A stretch of DNA of 46,575 nucleotides from Terriglobia bacterium (GTDB lineage: Bacteria; Acidobacteriota; Terriglobia; Terriglobales; Acidobacteriaceae): assembly GCA_020072845.1 (NCBI GenBank), contig JAIQGF010000023.1, positions 1-46,575 of the forward strand. Direction: 5' to 3'. A program made the position numbers and the translations under genes. Below the pieces are notes generated by a model. It was not told where the DNA came from. It saw only the letters and a list, made by a program, of their open reading frames with translations, and made no database searches. The first letter of the stretch is position 1, and every line of letters starts with the position of its first letter. Below, one piece after another: positions 8,317 through 16,663 of the stretch.

Positions 8317-9267
8317 CTATTTTACTTCCGCGCCCGCAAAGTGGTTTACTGCCTTCTGCAGCGACATTTCATCTTCGACGTTGAGACACGTCTTCGAACG
8401 GTCAATCTGGCGCATCAGGCCGCACAGGACCTTGCCCGGCCCGACCTCGATGAAAGTCGAAATACCGCGCCCAATGAGCACGCGCATGCACGGCTCCCAT
8501 CGGACCGCGCCGGTAACCTGGCGAATGAGCGCGTCGCGGGCTTGGTCCGGGTCGGAAACCACTTCGGCGTCTACGTTGGTGACCACCGGCACCCTCATGC
8601 GGTGAAACGCCAGCGCCTGCAGGTCGGGCGCGAGCCGGTCCTGCGCCGGCTGCATGAGCGCGGAATGAAAGGGCGCGCTGACTGGCAGCATGATCGCACG
8701 CTTGGCGCCGCGGTGTTTCGCCATTTCCGCCGCGCGTTCCACCGCCGCTCTGCTGCCGGAAATCACGATTTGGTCCGGCGAGTTAATGTTTGCCGGCTGG
8801 CAGACGCCGCCGTGCGCAGCCTCGTCGCAGACTTCTTGCAGTTGCTCGATGGCCATGCCCAGCACCGCCGCCATCGCGCCTTCGCCCACCGGCACCGCTT
8901 CCTGCATGTAGCGCCCGCGATGGTGCACGGTGCGCACCGCGTCCCGGAAGTGCAGCGTCCCGGCGGCAACCTGCGCCGAGTATTCGCCCAAACTGTGCCC
9001 GGCGGTGATGGCCGGCTTGATTCCCTTCTCCCGCAAAACGCGGAACGCCGCCACGGCCACCGTCAGGATCGCCGGCTGCGTGATCTCCGTCAGCCGCAGC
9101 TTGTCTTCCGGACCTTCCCAGCACACTTGGGAAAGCTTGAACCCGAGCGCGGTATCGGCTTCCTGGAAAGTCTCCTGCGCCACCGGATACATAAGCGCCA
9201 GCTCGCGGCCCATGCCCACGGTTTGCGAGCCCTGGCCGGGGAAGATGAAAGCGACGTTGTGGTTCAT
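8317..9267 (-). CDS. fabD: malonyl-CoA:ACP transacylase
   Basis: Loads malonate onto acyl carrier protein for fatty acid synthesis. Signatures include the opening VAFIFPGQGSQ, the nucleophile elbow GHSLGEYSA with the catalytic serine, and VSAPFHSALM with the active-site histidine. I place the start at MNHNV (9267) because family members begin just before FIFPGQGSQ; an upstream ATG at 9285 adds six residues and has a slightly better ribosome site. It is the last clear member of the yceD-rpmF-plsX-fabD operon. Confidence 0.94.
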   Translation of the reverse strand: MNHNVAFIFPGQGSQTVGMGRELALMYPVAQETFQEADTALGFKLSQVCWEGPEDKLRLTEITQPAILTVAVAAFRVLREKGIKPAITAGHSLGEYSAQVAAGTLHFRDAVRTVHHRGRYMQEAVPVGEGAMAAVLGMAIEQLQEVCDEAAHGGVCQPANINSPDQIVISGSRAAVERAAEMAKHRGAKRAIMLPVSAPFHSALMQPAQDRLAPDLQALAFHRMRVPVVTNVDAEVVSDPDQARDALIRQVTGAVRWEPCMRVLIGRGISTFIEVGPGKVLCGLMRQIDRSKTCLNVEDEMSLQKAVNHFAGAEVK

Positions 9268-9294
9268 GCGTACGTTCAACAGCATTTCCGTTCG

Positions 9295-9383
9295 TCAGTT
9301 TGTCCGATAGTCAGTACAGCACGACGAGTACGAGCTTGAGGTCCGCAGCTGACAAACTGACATACTGAAAAACTGACAAACTA
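9295..9383. repeat. inverted period-8 arrays bracketing the plsX-fabD gap
   Basis: TCAG/TCCG units at 9295, 9303 and 9311 face the reverse-complement set with CTGA starting at 9349, 9357, 9365 and 9373. The last unit runs into the plsX stop codon (complement of 9381-9383). An intra-operon hairpin between plsX and fabD is likely. Confidence 0.8.
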
Positions 9384-10406
9384 CTGCGAGCCGGCGCCGG
9401 AGACCCCCGCCTTCGCCAGCCCGCGCGCAATCGCCGCGTTGATATTCGCATTGGCAAACTCGGAGGCCACGCGAATTGCGTTCTTGATGGCGTGCGCGTT
9501 CGACGACCCATGGCTGACGATGCACACTCCCTTGATGCCCAGCAGCGGAGCGCCGCCGTATTCGGAGTAATCGAGGCGCTTCTTGAATTCTTCGAAGGCG
9601 CGGCGCGACAGCAGGAACCCAACCTGCCGCGTGATGGTGGCGCGCAGCGTTTCCTTCAGGATGTAGCCGACGGTTTCCACCAGTCCCTCGGAAACCTTCA
9701 GCGCGACGTTGCCGATGAAGCCATCGCAGACGATCACGTCCACTTTGCCGTTGTATAAATCGCGGCCCTCGACGTTGCCGACGAACTGCAGCGGCAGTTG
9801 TTTCAAGAGCTGGTGCGCGGCGCGCGTCAGCTCGTTGCCCTTGGACTCTTCCTCGCCAATCGAGAGCAGGCCTACGCGCGGATGCTCGGCGCCGAAGATG
9901 GCGCGCGAGTAAATCTCGCCCATCACCGCCCACTGCTCCAGGTTGTGCGGCTTGGAGTCGACGTTGGCCCCGACGTCGAGCATGATGCTCGCCGTCCCCT
10001 GCGCGGTGGGAAAAACCGCGGCCAGCGCGGGTCGGTCCACGCCGGGCAGCGCGCCCAGCACCATCTTCGCCGTGGCCATGGCCGCGCCGGTATTTCCGGC
10101 GGTAATGAACCCCGCCGCCTTGCCGTCGCGCACCAGGCGCAGCCCGACCCGCAGCGTGGAATCGCGCTTGGCCCGCACCGCCTGCGCCGCCTTCTCGTTC
10201 ATGCCGATCACTTCGCTGGCATGCACCACCTGCATCTGCTCCAACGGCGCGGAGGGGTGGTGACGCAGTTCGTCGCGGACCTCATCTTCCGGCCCGACCA
10301 GCAAAACGTGGATGTCGTGGTGACGCGCGGCCAGGATCGCGCCTTCGACTTCCGGTTTCGGGGCGCGATCCGAGCCCATAGCGTCGACGGCGATGACCGT
10401 GGTCAT
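9381..10406 (-). CDS. plsX: phosphate acyltransferase PlsX
   Basis: Converts acyl-ACP to acyl-phosphate, feeding phospholipid synthesis at the membrane. At 341 residues it is full length, beginning [19 protein letters not shown] and containing [31 protein letters not shown] and [14 protein letters not shown]. It lies between rpmF and fabD in the conserved operon order. The gap to rpmF (10407-10469) contains a CAGGCTT period-7 array at 10411-10438. Confidence 0.95.
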   Translation of the reverse strand: MTTVIAVDAMGSDRAPKPEVEGAILAARHHDIHVLLVGPEDEVRDELRHHPSAPLEQMQVVHASEVIGMNEKAAQAVRAKRDSTLRVGLRLVRDGKAAGFITAGNTGAAMATAKMVLGALPGVDRPALAAVFPTAQGTASIMLDVGANVDSKPHNLEQWAVMGEIYSRAIFGAEHPRVGLLSIGEEESKGNELTRAAHQLLKQLPLQFVGNVEGRDLYNGKVDVIVCDGFIGNVALKVSEGLVETVGYILKETLRATITRQVGFLLSRRAFEEFKKRLDYSEYGGAPLLGIKGVCIVSHGSSNAHAIKNAIRVASEFANANINAAIARGLAKAGVSGAGSQ

Positions 10407-10410
10407 GAAT

Positions 10411-10440
10411 CAGGCTTCAGGCTTCAGGCGCCAGGCTTCA
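10411..10440. repeat. period-7 array, unit CAGGCTT
   Basis: Units start at 10411, 10418, 10425 and 10432, about 5 bp upstream of the plsX start codon and inside the operon's rpmF-plsX gap. Confidence 0.8.
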
Positions 10441-10469
10441 ACAACGATGGAGCGCCGGGCCCGTACGGC

Positions 10470-10655
10470 CTATTCCTTTTCCTTGATGGCCAGAACTTCG
10501 CGGCCCTTATAGTAGCCGCACTTCGAACAGGCCCGATGAGGCAATTTCTTCTCGTGACAGTTGGGGCACTCGGAAAGCGAGAGCGCCGTCAGGAAGTCGT
10601 GTGCGCGCCGTGTCGAGGTCCGCGCCTTGGAGTGTCTGCGTTTAGGATTTGCCAT
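10470..10655 (-). CDS. rpmF: 50S ribosomal protein L32
   Basis: A 61-residue basic ribosomal protein starting MANPKRRHSKARTSTRRAH. The zinc-ribbon cysteines are intact: CPNC followed by CSKC, a C+ form of L32. Length and position upstream of plsX match the standard arrangement. The identification is firm. Confidence 0.96.
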   Translation of the reverse strand: MANPKRRHSKARTSTRRAHDFLTALSLSECPNCHEKKLPHRACSKCGYYKGREVLAIKEKE

Positions 10656-10707
10656 AGTGTTTCCGTTTGAATCTCATGTTTTCGTCCAGGGCTTCGGCGC
10701 GTCGGAA

Positions 10708-10745
10708 AATTTGAAATTTTGAAATTTCAAATTTCAAATTTTTCA
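10708..10745. repeat. A/T-rich period-8 array ending at the yceD stop
   Basis: GAAATTTT/GAAATTTC/AAATTTCA-type octamers run from about 10708 to 10742, partly palindromic. They end at the yceD stop codon (complement of 10743-10745). The composition is strikingly A/T-rich against the GC-rich surroundings. Confidence 0.75.
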
Positions 10746-11294
10746 GTGCTCCAGCTTTTCTTGCAGATCCTTCAGCGCTTGCCAGCGCGGATCGGCGACC
10801 GGCGGCGGGCAGTGGCAATCGCTTTCGTTGAGGTTGCGTCCGCAGCTCGGGCACAGGCCCTTGCATTCCTCGCGGCAAACCACTTTCATCGGCACCTCCA
10901 GCAGGATCTGCTCCCGCAGGATGTCCGCCAACTCGACGCCGTCGCCCACGTAATAGCCGATTTCCGCCTCGGCCTGCGTTACCGAGATCTCTTCCCGCCC
11001 CGCATCCACGCCCCGCGGGCGGTATAGCAACTCGAATTCTCGCGCCACCTCGCGGGTCACCGGCTCCAGGCAGCGGGCGCACGCCGTTTCCACCGCGGTC
11101 GCCAGCTTGCCCTGGACGCGAATGTCCAGGATGGCGCCCTGGTTGCCGTGACGTTCTTCGATCAGTGTTGCCCGGCCACTGGTGAGCAGTGGCGCCGACT
11201 GGCGCATGTCTGGACCGAGATCGATCGTTTCCGGGGGATATTCCTCCCGAAAATTGATCTCCTTCTGGACCAGAACTTGCAGGCTGATGAACAT
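10743..11294 (-). CDS. YceD/DUF177 family protein
   Basis: A 183-residue member of the DUF177 family, linked in many bacteria to rpmF and thought to act in large-subunit rRNA or ribosome maturation. The C-terminus contains the family's cysteine-rich stretch (CKGLCPSCGRNLNESDCHC), likely a zinc site. It opens the yceD-rpmF-plsX-fabD operon. The start codon is ATG at 11294. The family call is confident; its biochemical role is inferred from relatives. Confidence 0.88.
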   Translation of the reverse strand: MFISLQVLVQKEINFREEYPPETIDLGPDMRQSAPLLTSGRATLIEERHGNQGAILDIRVQGKLATAVETACARCLEPVTREVAREFELLYRPRGVDAGREEISVTQAEAEIGYYVGDGVELADILREQILLEVPMKVVCREECKGLCPSCGRNLNESDCHCPPPVADPRWQALKDLQEKLEH

Positions 11295-11410
11295 CTCGGT
11301 ACTGCCCTAAGCGCAACCCCATCAGGCCCTTACCCGGGGGCAGCACAGACGGCAGAATTCTCCCTGGGGCAAAACTAAAGAATAAAGGGCAGAGCGAGAG
11401 GTGTCAATGC

Positions 11411-11484
11411 AAGTCCCGAAACCCGAGGCGCGAGCAAGACCGGAAGCTCCCTGCTCGCGACTCGGGTCTCGCAACTTGGGACTA
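11411..11484. repeat. inverted period-7 arrays after the pilin gene
   Basis: CTCGCGA/CTCGGGT/CTCGCAA/CTTGGGA units start at 11454, 11461, 11468 and 11475; the array ends exactly at the pilin stop codon (complement of 11482-11484). An opposing set (GTCCC, GAAACCC, GAGGCGC, GAGCAAG) lies at 11411-11438. Confidence 0.8.
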
Positions 11485-11964
11485 TTCTAGCGGCTGGGTG
11501 CAATTCACGCCGCCAGCCGGGTCTTGGGTGATGCGCGCGATCTGGTCCAGGCAAAAGCCACGCCGCCCGGTTTGGCCCTGAAGTAAAGGCGTAGCCGCCG
11601 CTGTAAACGCGCTGACCGGTGTTCCTGTGGGGTTCCCGATCGAGAACTGGTATCCCGCTTTGGGGCACGGCTGCGCCGCACACCCCAGCACCCAATCAAT
11701 GATGCCGGCATGGTTGGAGTCAATCGGCTGGCCCGGTGGAGGGTAGCCCAGCCTGGTAAGCTCGTCGGCATAGCCGACGGTAGGGTAGGTGATCTGGTAG
11801 GTCGTCTGCGCGCTGGCAATGGCGTGCAGCGACGAAACCGCCGACGCCTCGTTCGCCGACATCTTGGAGCGCAGCAGGTTGGGAATGGCCATCGCCGCCA
11901 GGGCCAGGATAATGGCCACCACAATCAGCAGCTCGATAAGCGAGAACCCCCGTTGGCGGCGCAT
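11482..11964 (-). CDS. type IV pilin-like prepilin
   Basis: A 160-residue class A prepilin-like protein. The start at 11964 is supported by AGAGGAGAAAT just upstream. It has a short basic leader (MRRQRG), then FSLIELLIVVAIILALAAMAIP, the cleavage site, N-methylated Phe and Glu5 typical of type IV pilins. The globular part has a C-terminal cysteine pair (GFCLDQ...GVNCTQ) that may form the D-region disulfide, plus another pair in LGCAAQPCPK. No assembly genes are nearby, so it is an orphan pilin or pseudopilin. 11989-12190 holds no gene. Confidence 0.88.
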   Translation of the reverse strand: MRRQRGFSLIELLIVVAIILALAAMAIPNLLRSKMSANEASAVSSLHAIASAQTTYQITYPTVGYADELTRLGYPPPGQPIDSNHAGIIDWVLGCAAQPCPKAGYQFSIGNPTGTPVSAFTAAATPLLQGQTGRRGFCLDQIARITQDPAGGVNCTQPLE

Positions 11965-12157
11965 ATTTCTCCTCTGTGGGCCTGCCAACGATATGTAAAT
12001 AGGCTGCGGATTTCAAGGGCGAATGCGGGCAGCCAAGAACTAAGAAGTCAGAACCGAAAATTGCGAAACGGTCGCACGGTCGCTCCCTCTATCGGTCTCT
12101 CCGTCGTTCCATGACCGGCTGACTGATAGACTGCCACCCCCGTTCAGTCTGATTCAG

Positions 12158-12193
12158 TTCTGACTTCTACTTCATCCTTCTGACTTTTCCTTA
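12158..12193. repeat. approximate period-7 array after the YtxH-like gene
   Basis: TTCTGAC, TTCTACT, TCATCCT, TTCTGAC and TTTTCCT follow one another with a period of about 7 bp (one slip). The array ends at the stop codon of the YtxH-like gene (complement of 12191-12193). Confidence 0.6.
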
Positions 12194-12412
12194 CGCTCCT
12201 GTCTCCGTGCCCGTGGGAGGCGTGGCTTCGCTGCGGATGCCGCTCACCGTGCGCTGCACGCGGTCGCGGCCCTGTTTGTAGGTCTCGCGCGCCGAGCTGG
12301 CCAGGTCCTGCGCCCGCTCTTGCAGCGAGTTCCGTGTTTTTTCCCCGCTCGTGGGCGCAAACAGAACGCCCAAGCCGATCCCCAGCCCCAAGCCAAACAG
12401 AAACGCTTTCAT
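12191..12412 (-). CDS. YtxH-like small membrane-associated protein
   Basis: A 73-residue protein with one N-terminal hydrophobic segment (MKAFLFGLGLGIGLGVLFAP) followed by SGEKTRNSLQERAQDLASS, the layout of YtxH (general stress) proteins. The start at 12412 is fixed by the GAGAAGGAGAAC ribosome site; the longer open frame to 12562 lacks support. Its role is unknown, and relatives are stress-associated. Confidence 0.7.
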   Translation of the reverse strand: MKAFLFGLGLGIGLGVLFAPTSGEKTRNSLQERAQDLASSARETYKQGRDRVQRTVSGIRSEATPPTGTETGA

Positions 12413-12613
12413 GATTGTTCTCCTTCTCAATTCTGCGGTCCGCCGGTTGAACCCTGCCCCGGGCCTGCGCCCCGGCCTTCGCCCAACACACCTCTTCCCA
12501 CTGCTACACAGATGCGAAACTGCTGAGAAAGTTTGCTGCTGCAATTGTGGTGCAACTCGCAAATCGATTCAGAATAAAGACTCGTGCCTAACGCACTGAT
12601 AGACTAGGCGGCC

Positions 12614-13759
12614 ATGAACTCAGGCTTTGCTACCGCTGAAGGCACCGCACGCTATGCACAACGTTTTCCACAGGCGGGTGGCGCCGGCCACTTCCGCCGT
12701 CCCGAGTGGGTGAAAGACGTCGGCGAGCTTACTCTCTCCTCCATTGGCATCGGCACCTATCTGGGCGAGGCCGACGATGACGCCGACCGCGCCTACACCG
12801 CCGCCGTTTCCGAAGCCCTGCGCTCCGGAATCAATGTCGTGGACACCGCCATCAACTACCGCCACCAGCGCTCGGAACGCAACATCGGCGCCGCGCTGGC
12901 GGAGGTGATCGGCGCCGGGCAACTGCGCCGCGACGAGGTGCTGGTTTGCAGCAAGGCCGGATACCTGGCCTTCGATCGCGACATGCCCTCCGATCCGCGC
13001 GCCTACTTCATGCAGGAATACATCGAGCCCGGCATCCTTGATCCGGCCGAGATCGCCGGCGGCATGCACTGCATGGCGCCCCGTTTCCTTGCCGACCAGC
13101 TCGAGCGTTCGCGCCGCAACCTTGGCCTGGAAACCATTGATGTCTTCTACGTTCACAATCCCGAGGCACAGCTCGCCGAGATCCCGCCGTCCCAATTCGT
13201 CACGCGCCTCACCGCCGCCTTTGCCGAGCTGGAAAACGCCGTCCAGGCGGGCAAGATCCGCTGCTACGGCGTAGCTAGCTGGAACGCGTTTCGCGTGAAT
13301 CCCAACGACCGCGGTTATATGCCCCTGGAAGCAGTCCTGCATTGCGCGTTTAACGCGGGTGGAGAAGAACATCACTTCCGCTTCATCCAGTTGCCGTTCA
13401 ATCTCGCCATGACCGAAGCGTGGTCGGCCAACAACCACCAGCTCGACGAGTCCGAGGAAGGGGTGTCGGCGCTGGAGTTTGCCCATCGCCTGGGCATTGC
13501 CGCCGTGGGCAGCGGCGCGCTGGCGCAAGGCAACCTCGCAGGCGAACTGCCGGACTTCGTCGCCAAGCGCCTGGGAATGAAATCCTCGGCGGAGAATGCC
13601 ATCCAGTTTGCGCGATCCAGCCCGGGATTGGTTACTGCCCTGGTCGGCATGGGCAGGCCCGAGCACGTCAAGGCAGACCTCGCCGTCATCTCCCAACCGC
13701 GGGCCGATCTGGAGCAATGGCGGTCGCTGTTCCCGCAGCCTCGTCCCAACTCCACCTGA
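12614..13759 (+). CDS. aldo/keto reductase
   Basis: A 381-residue NAD(P)H-dependent oxidoreductase of the AKR fold, longer than the usual 320-340. The tetrad is present: Asp and Tyr in VVDTAINYRHQRSE, Lys in VCSKAGYL and His in YVHNPEAQ. Inserts after the lysine (around residues 120-150) account for the extra length. The C-terminal LVTALVGMGRPEHVKADL matches the cofactor-binding end. Its substrate is unknown. A strong intrinsic terminator follows 9 bp after the stop codon. Confidence 0.85.
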   Translation: MNSGFATAEGTARYAQRFPQAGGAGHFRRPEWVKDVGELTLSSIGIGTYLGEADDDADRAYTAAVSEALRSGINVVDTAINYRHQRSERNIGAALAEVIGAGQLRRDEVLVCSKAGYLAFDRDMPSDPRAYFMQEYIEPGILDPAEIAGGMHCMAPRFLADQLERSRRNLGLETIDVFYVHNPEAQLAEIPPSQFVTRLTAAFAELENAVQAGKIRCYGVASWNAFRVNPNDRGYMPLEAVLHCAFNAGGEEHHFRFIQLPFNLAMTEAWSANNHQLDESEEGVSALEFAHRLGIAAVGSGALAQGNLAGELPDFVAKRLGMKSSAENAIQFARSSPGLVTALVGMGRPEHVKADLAVISQPRADLEQWRSLFPQPRPNST

Positions 13760-13767
13760 TGCGGTGC

Positions 13768-13805
13768 CCCACATCTGCCAGCCTTTGGCAGATGTGGGTC
13801 TTTTC
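13768..13805 (+). terminator. rho-independent terminator
   Basis: A perfect 13-bp stem (CCCACATCTGCCA with TGGCAGATGTGGG) closes a 5-nt loop and is followed by TCTTTT. It lies just after the aldo/keto reductase and ahead of alr. Confidence 0.85.
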
Positions 13806-13846
13806 CGCCAATCGTTCCCGGTGTCCTCGTTTACAATCACTCTTCG

Positions 13847-13878
13847 GCAATTGCAAATTACCAATTACAAATTGCCAA
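13847..13878. repeat. period-8 A/T-rich array before alr
   Basis: CAATTGCA/AATTACCA/ATTACAAA/TTGCCAAT octamers end about 5 bp before the alr start codon at 13883. The A/T-rich composition stands out against the GC-rich flanks. Confidence 0.65.
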
Positions 13879-13882
13879 TGTC

Positions 13883-15025
13883 ATGAGACCCACTTGGGCG
13901 GAGATTTCCCTCAGCGCGCTGCGCCATAATTTCCGCCTGATCCACCAGCACGTCGGCCCCGAAGTCACCGTCTGCGCCGTCATCAAGGCCGACGCCTACG
14001 GCCACGGCGCACCCGAGTGCGCGCGCGCCTTGCAGGAGGCCGGCGCCACCTGGTACGGCGTGACCTCGACCGAAGAGGGCATCAAGATCCGCGAAGCCGG
14101 CGTCACCGGGCGGGTGCTGTTGATGACCGGCTTCTGGCGCGGCGAGCAGGAAGACGTGGTCCGCCACCATCTGACGCCGACCGTCTGGGAGTGGTGGCAG
14201 ATCGGCGCGCTGGAAGCCGCGCTCGGCAAAATCAACGCTCCGCCGCGCTCCTTTCCCGTGCACATCAAAGTCGACACCGGCATGGCGCGCCTCGGCGTGC
14301 CCGACTACTTCATGAACCTCTTCCTGAAGCGCATCCGAGCCGCCGAACCCATCGAACTCGAAGGCGTGTTCAGCCACCTCGCATCGGCCGAGGTGCTCGA
14401 TGCCGAAGACGCCAAGCACCAGGCGCAGCGCTTCGCCGAATTCGAGCAGTTCATTGTCCAGCACGGTTTCTCGCCCCGCTTCCGCCACATCGCCAACAGC
14501 GCCGCCGTCGGCGGTCGCCCGTCGCTATGGCGCAACATGGTGCGGCCGGGAATGTTGCTCTACGGCTACGGCCTGCCGCTGATGCGCACCGAGGACGATC
14601 CCGAAATTCCGCACCCCTTGGCCGTCGAGCGCGTGCTTTCCTGGAAAACCAAGATCATCTCCATGAAGGACGTGGGCGCCGGCCAGACCGTCGGCTACAA
14701 GGCTGCCTACGTCACCAATCGCCCCACCAAGCTCGCGGTGCTGCCGGTCGGCTATGCCGATGGACTGTCGCGTCATCTCTCCTCGCGCGGCCGCGTGATC
14801 GTGCGCGGAACCTACGCCCCGATGGTGGGAATCATTTCCATGGACATTACGGTCGTGGACGTCACCGATGTGAACGGCGCCGCGCTCGGCGATGAGGTCA
14901 CCATCCTCGGCGCCGACGGCGACTGCATGATTGACGCTTGGGAGCACGCCCGCCTGGAAGCCACCATCCCCTACGAAGTCCTCTGCCGCGTCGGCGGCCG
15001 CGTCCGCCGCATGTACAAGGAATAG
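13883..15025 (+). CDS. alr: alanine racemase
   Basis: PLP enzyme interconverting L- and D-alanine for peptidoglycan. Its 380 residues start MRPTWAEISLSALRHN. The PLP lysine lies in VIKADAYGHG (K35), the second catalytic tyrosine region is VGYKAAYVT, and the C-terminal domain shows VLPVGYADGL and PMVGIISMDITVVDVT. A short ORF start at 13883 is the only sensible one. The stop codon is fused to the start of a period-7 array. Confidence 0.96.
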   Translation: MRPTWAEISLSALRHNFRLIHQHVGPEVTVCAVIKADAYGHGAPECARALQEAGATWYGVTSTEEGIKIREAGVTGRVLLMTGFWRGEQEDVVRHHLTPTVWEWWQIGALEAALGKINAPPRSFPVHIKVDTGMARLGVPDYFMNLFLKRIRAAEPIELEGVFSHLASAEVLDAEDAKHQAQRFAEFEQFIVQHGFSPRFRHIANSAAVGGRPSLWRNMVRPGMLLYGYGLPLMRTEDDPEIPHPLAVERVLSWKTKIISMKDVGAGQTVGYKAAYVTNRPTKLAVLPVGYADGLSRHLSSRGRVIVRGTYAPMVGIISMDITVVDVTDVNGAALGDEVTILGADGDCMIDAWEHARLEATIPYEVLCRVGGRVRRMYKE

Positions 15026-15113
15026 CTGTCAGCAATCAGCTATCAGCTCTCAGCTCTCAGCTCTCAGCTCTTGGCTCTCAGCATTCGGCCGTCGGCCGTC
15101 AGCCGTCAGCTCT
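15026..15113. repeat. long period-7 array directly after alr (inverted GCTGANA)
   Basis: From the alr stop codon onward, TCAGCTN/CTCAGCT-type heptads repeat about twelve times. Read on the minus strand the unit is the same GCTGANA seen at 467-501. It faces the plus-oriented copy at 15403-15434, so the 15026-15453 gap is bracketed by complementary arrays. Confidence 0.85.
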
Positions 15114-15138
15114 GAGCTAGACGCATACTTCAACGGTT

Positions 15139-15380
15139 GTCATCCTGAGCGAGGAGTCGCCCGATTTTGGCGACGCCGAGTCGAAGGCCCCCTACCCTGC
15201 CGCATCACCCGAAATGCCCGCTCGCTCTTCAACGCGCACATCTCGATGTACCTAGAAAGCCCCCAAGAAATCGTAGGTCCCGGCGCCCTCGCGTGTCAGC
15301 GCCGTAGGCGCGAATGAAAATAGCCCGGCACTTCAGTGCCGGGAACGTCACCTCGCGAAATCCAAGTCCCGTAGGGACGG
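15139..15380. repeat. cluster of dispersed repeats and mini-hairpins
   Basis: This gene-free stretch contains a diverged CCTGAGCGA...AGTCGAAGG repeat with an inserted hairpin (15141-15189), GCGCC-GTA-GGCGC (about 15299-15311), a perfect 8-bp stem CCCGGCAC/GTGCCGGG (15324-15343) and GTCCC-GTA-GGGAC (15366-15378). The two GTA-loop hairpins resemble the short palindromes of REP-type elements. No coding signal is seen. Confidence 0.6.
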
Positions 15381-15402
15381 CTGAGTCGCCAGCGGCTACA
15401 AG

Positions 15403-15434
15403 CTGACAGCTGATAGCTGATAGCTGACAGCTTT
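15403..15434. repeat. period-7 array, unit GCTGAYA
   Basis: GCTGACA, GCTGATA, GCTGATA and GCTGACA follow in exact register and end about 20 bp before the alpha/beta hydrolase start. It is the complement-oriented partner of the array after alr. Confidence 0.85.
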
Positions 15435-15453
15435 GTTATTCTTCCCACACGCC

Positions 15454-16548
15454 ATGCGCCAGCGCTATCAAAATTGGATGCACACCTGGGAGACCCGCCT
15501 CACCACCCGCGACACCAACCGCGTGGTGCGTCCCTTCGACTGGGGCGTGGAATGGACCCGCGGCTGGCCGGGCGTGAACGGCGCCCATCCCGATCCCAAC
15601 GCGCTCGAATATTTCTTCCACCAACTCAACCGCCACATCGTCGCCCACAGCGACGACTTTTTCTCCTACCGCACTCCCACCGACTTCCGCATCGAGAAGC
15701 ATCCCGTCAAGCTGCACGCTTCCGGCGGCAACAACGGTGACGACGAAGAGCGTGGCACGGGCGAGTTTCTGCGTTTCACCTCGGCCGTCGAAACACCCTA
15801 TGCCGAGAACAACACCGTCAACGCGCGCTGGTTCCCGGCTCGCGGGCGCCGCGCCGTGATCGTGCTGCCGCAGTGGAACGCCGACGCGCTCAGCCACAAC
15901 GCGCTCTGCCGCATGATGAACTTCTGCGGCATCGCCGGACTTCGGCTCAGCATGCCCTATCACGACGTGCGCCGCCCCGCCGAACTGGAGCGCGCCGACT
16001 ATGCCGTCTCCGCCAACATTGGACGCACCATCGCCGCCGCGCGCCAGGCCATCCTGGACATCCGCTGCTGCCTCGACTGGCTGGAGTCGCAGGGCTACCG
16101 CGAGTTCGGCATTCTCGGAACCAGCCTGGGCTCCTGCTATGCCTTCATCGCCAGCGCCCATGACCCGCGCCTGCGCGTGAACGCCTTCAATCACGCCTCC
16201 ACGTATTTTGCCGACGTGGTGTGGACCGGCCAATCCACCCGCCACGTCCGCGCCGGCGTCGAGCGCGAGATCACCCTGGAGAGCCTGCGCGATTGCTGGC
16301 GGGCCATCAGCCCGATGTCGTACTTCGACCAGTTCAGCCGCTTTCCCAAGAAGTCGCTGGTGGTTTACGCTACCTACGACCTGACGTTTCTGCCCGAGTT
16401 CTCGCGGCAGATCGTCGCCGAGTTCCGCCGCCGCCGGCTTGACCATCGCATCGCCGTGCTGCCCTGCGGCCACTACACCACCGGCGAGACACCGTACAAA
16501 TTTCTCGACGCCTGGCACCTGGTGCGCTTCATCAACGGCGCCCTCTAG
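15454..16548 (+). CDS. alpha/beta hydrolase-fold protein (ABHD18-like)
   Basis: A 364-residue serine-hydrolase-like protein with no signal peptide. The nucleophile elbow reads GILGTSLGSCYA (GxSxG), a likely acid is in YATYDLTFLPE and the histidine in LPCGHYTTGETPYK. The large N-terminal part (about residues 1-150) resembles the ABHD18-type family and is not a classical lid. ATG 15454 is preferred over an upstream TTG at 15433 that lies inside the repeat array. Substrate unknown; monocistronic. Confidence 0.78.
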   Translation: MRQRYQNWMHTWETRLTTRDTNRVVRPFDWGVEWTRGWPGVNGAHPDPNALEYFFHQLNRHIVAHSDDFFSYRTPTDFRIEKHPVKLHASGGNNGDDEERGTGEFLRFTSAVETPYAENNTVNARWFPARGRRAVIVLPQWNADALSHNALCRMMNFCGIAGLRLSMPYHDVRRPAELERADYAVSANIGRTIAAARQAILDIRCCLDWLESQGYREFGILGTSLGSCYAFIASAHDPRLRVNAFNHASTYFADVVWTGQSTRHVRAGVEREITLESLRDCWRAISPMSYFDQFSRFPKKSLVVYATYDLTFLPEFSRQIVAEFRRRRLDHRIAVLPCGHYTTGETPYKFLDAWHLVRFINGAL

Positions 16549-16606
16549 GCTTTATCTCTCGAGGATTGTCATTCCGAACGCAGCGAGGAATCTGCTTTTG
16601 CCGTCG

Positions 16607-16628
16607 ACCATCGACCGTCGACTCTTTC
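16607..16628. repeat. period-7 array, unit CGTCGAC
   Basis: CGTCGAC, CATCGAC and CGTCGAC repeat in register, close to the 3' ends of two convergent genes. A short dispersed GTCATTCCGAACGCAGCGAG stretch precedes it at about 16568-16587. Confidence 0.65.
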
Positions 16629-16663
16629 CTGGTTTCTATCCTCAGACGGCCCGCAAAACGCCG

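Noticed and set aside
15026-15434. CRISPR array
   Set aside because: The repeat units are 7 bp with no spacers of uniform length, and no cas genes are present.
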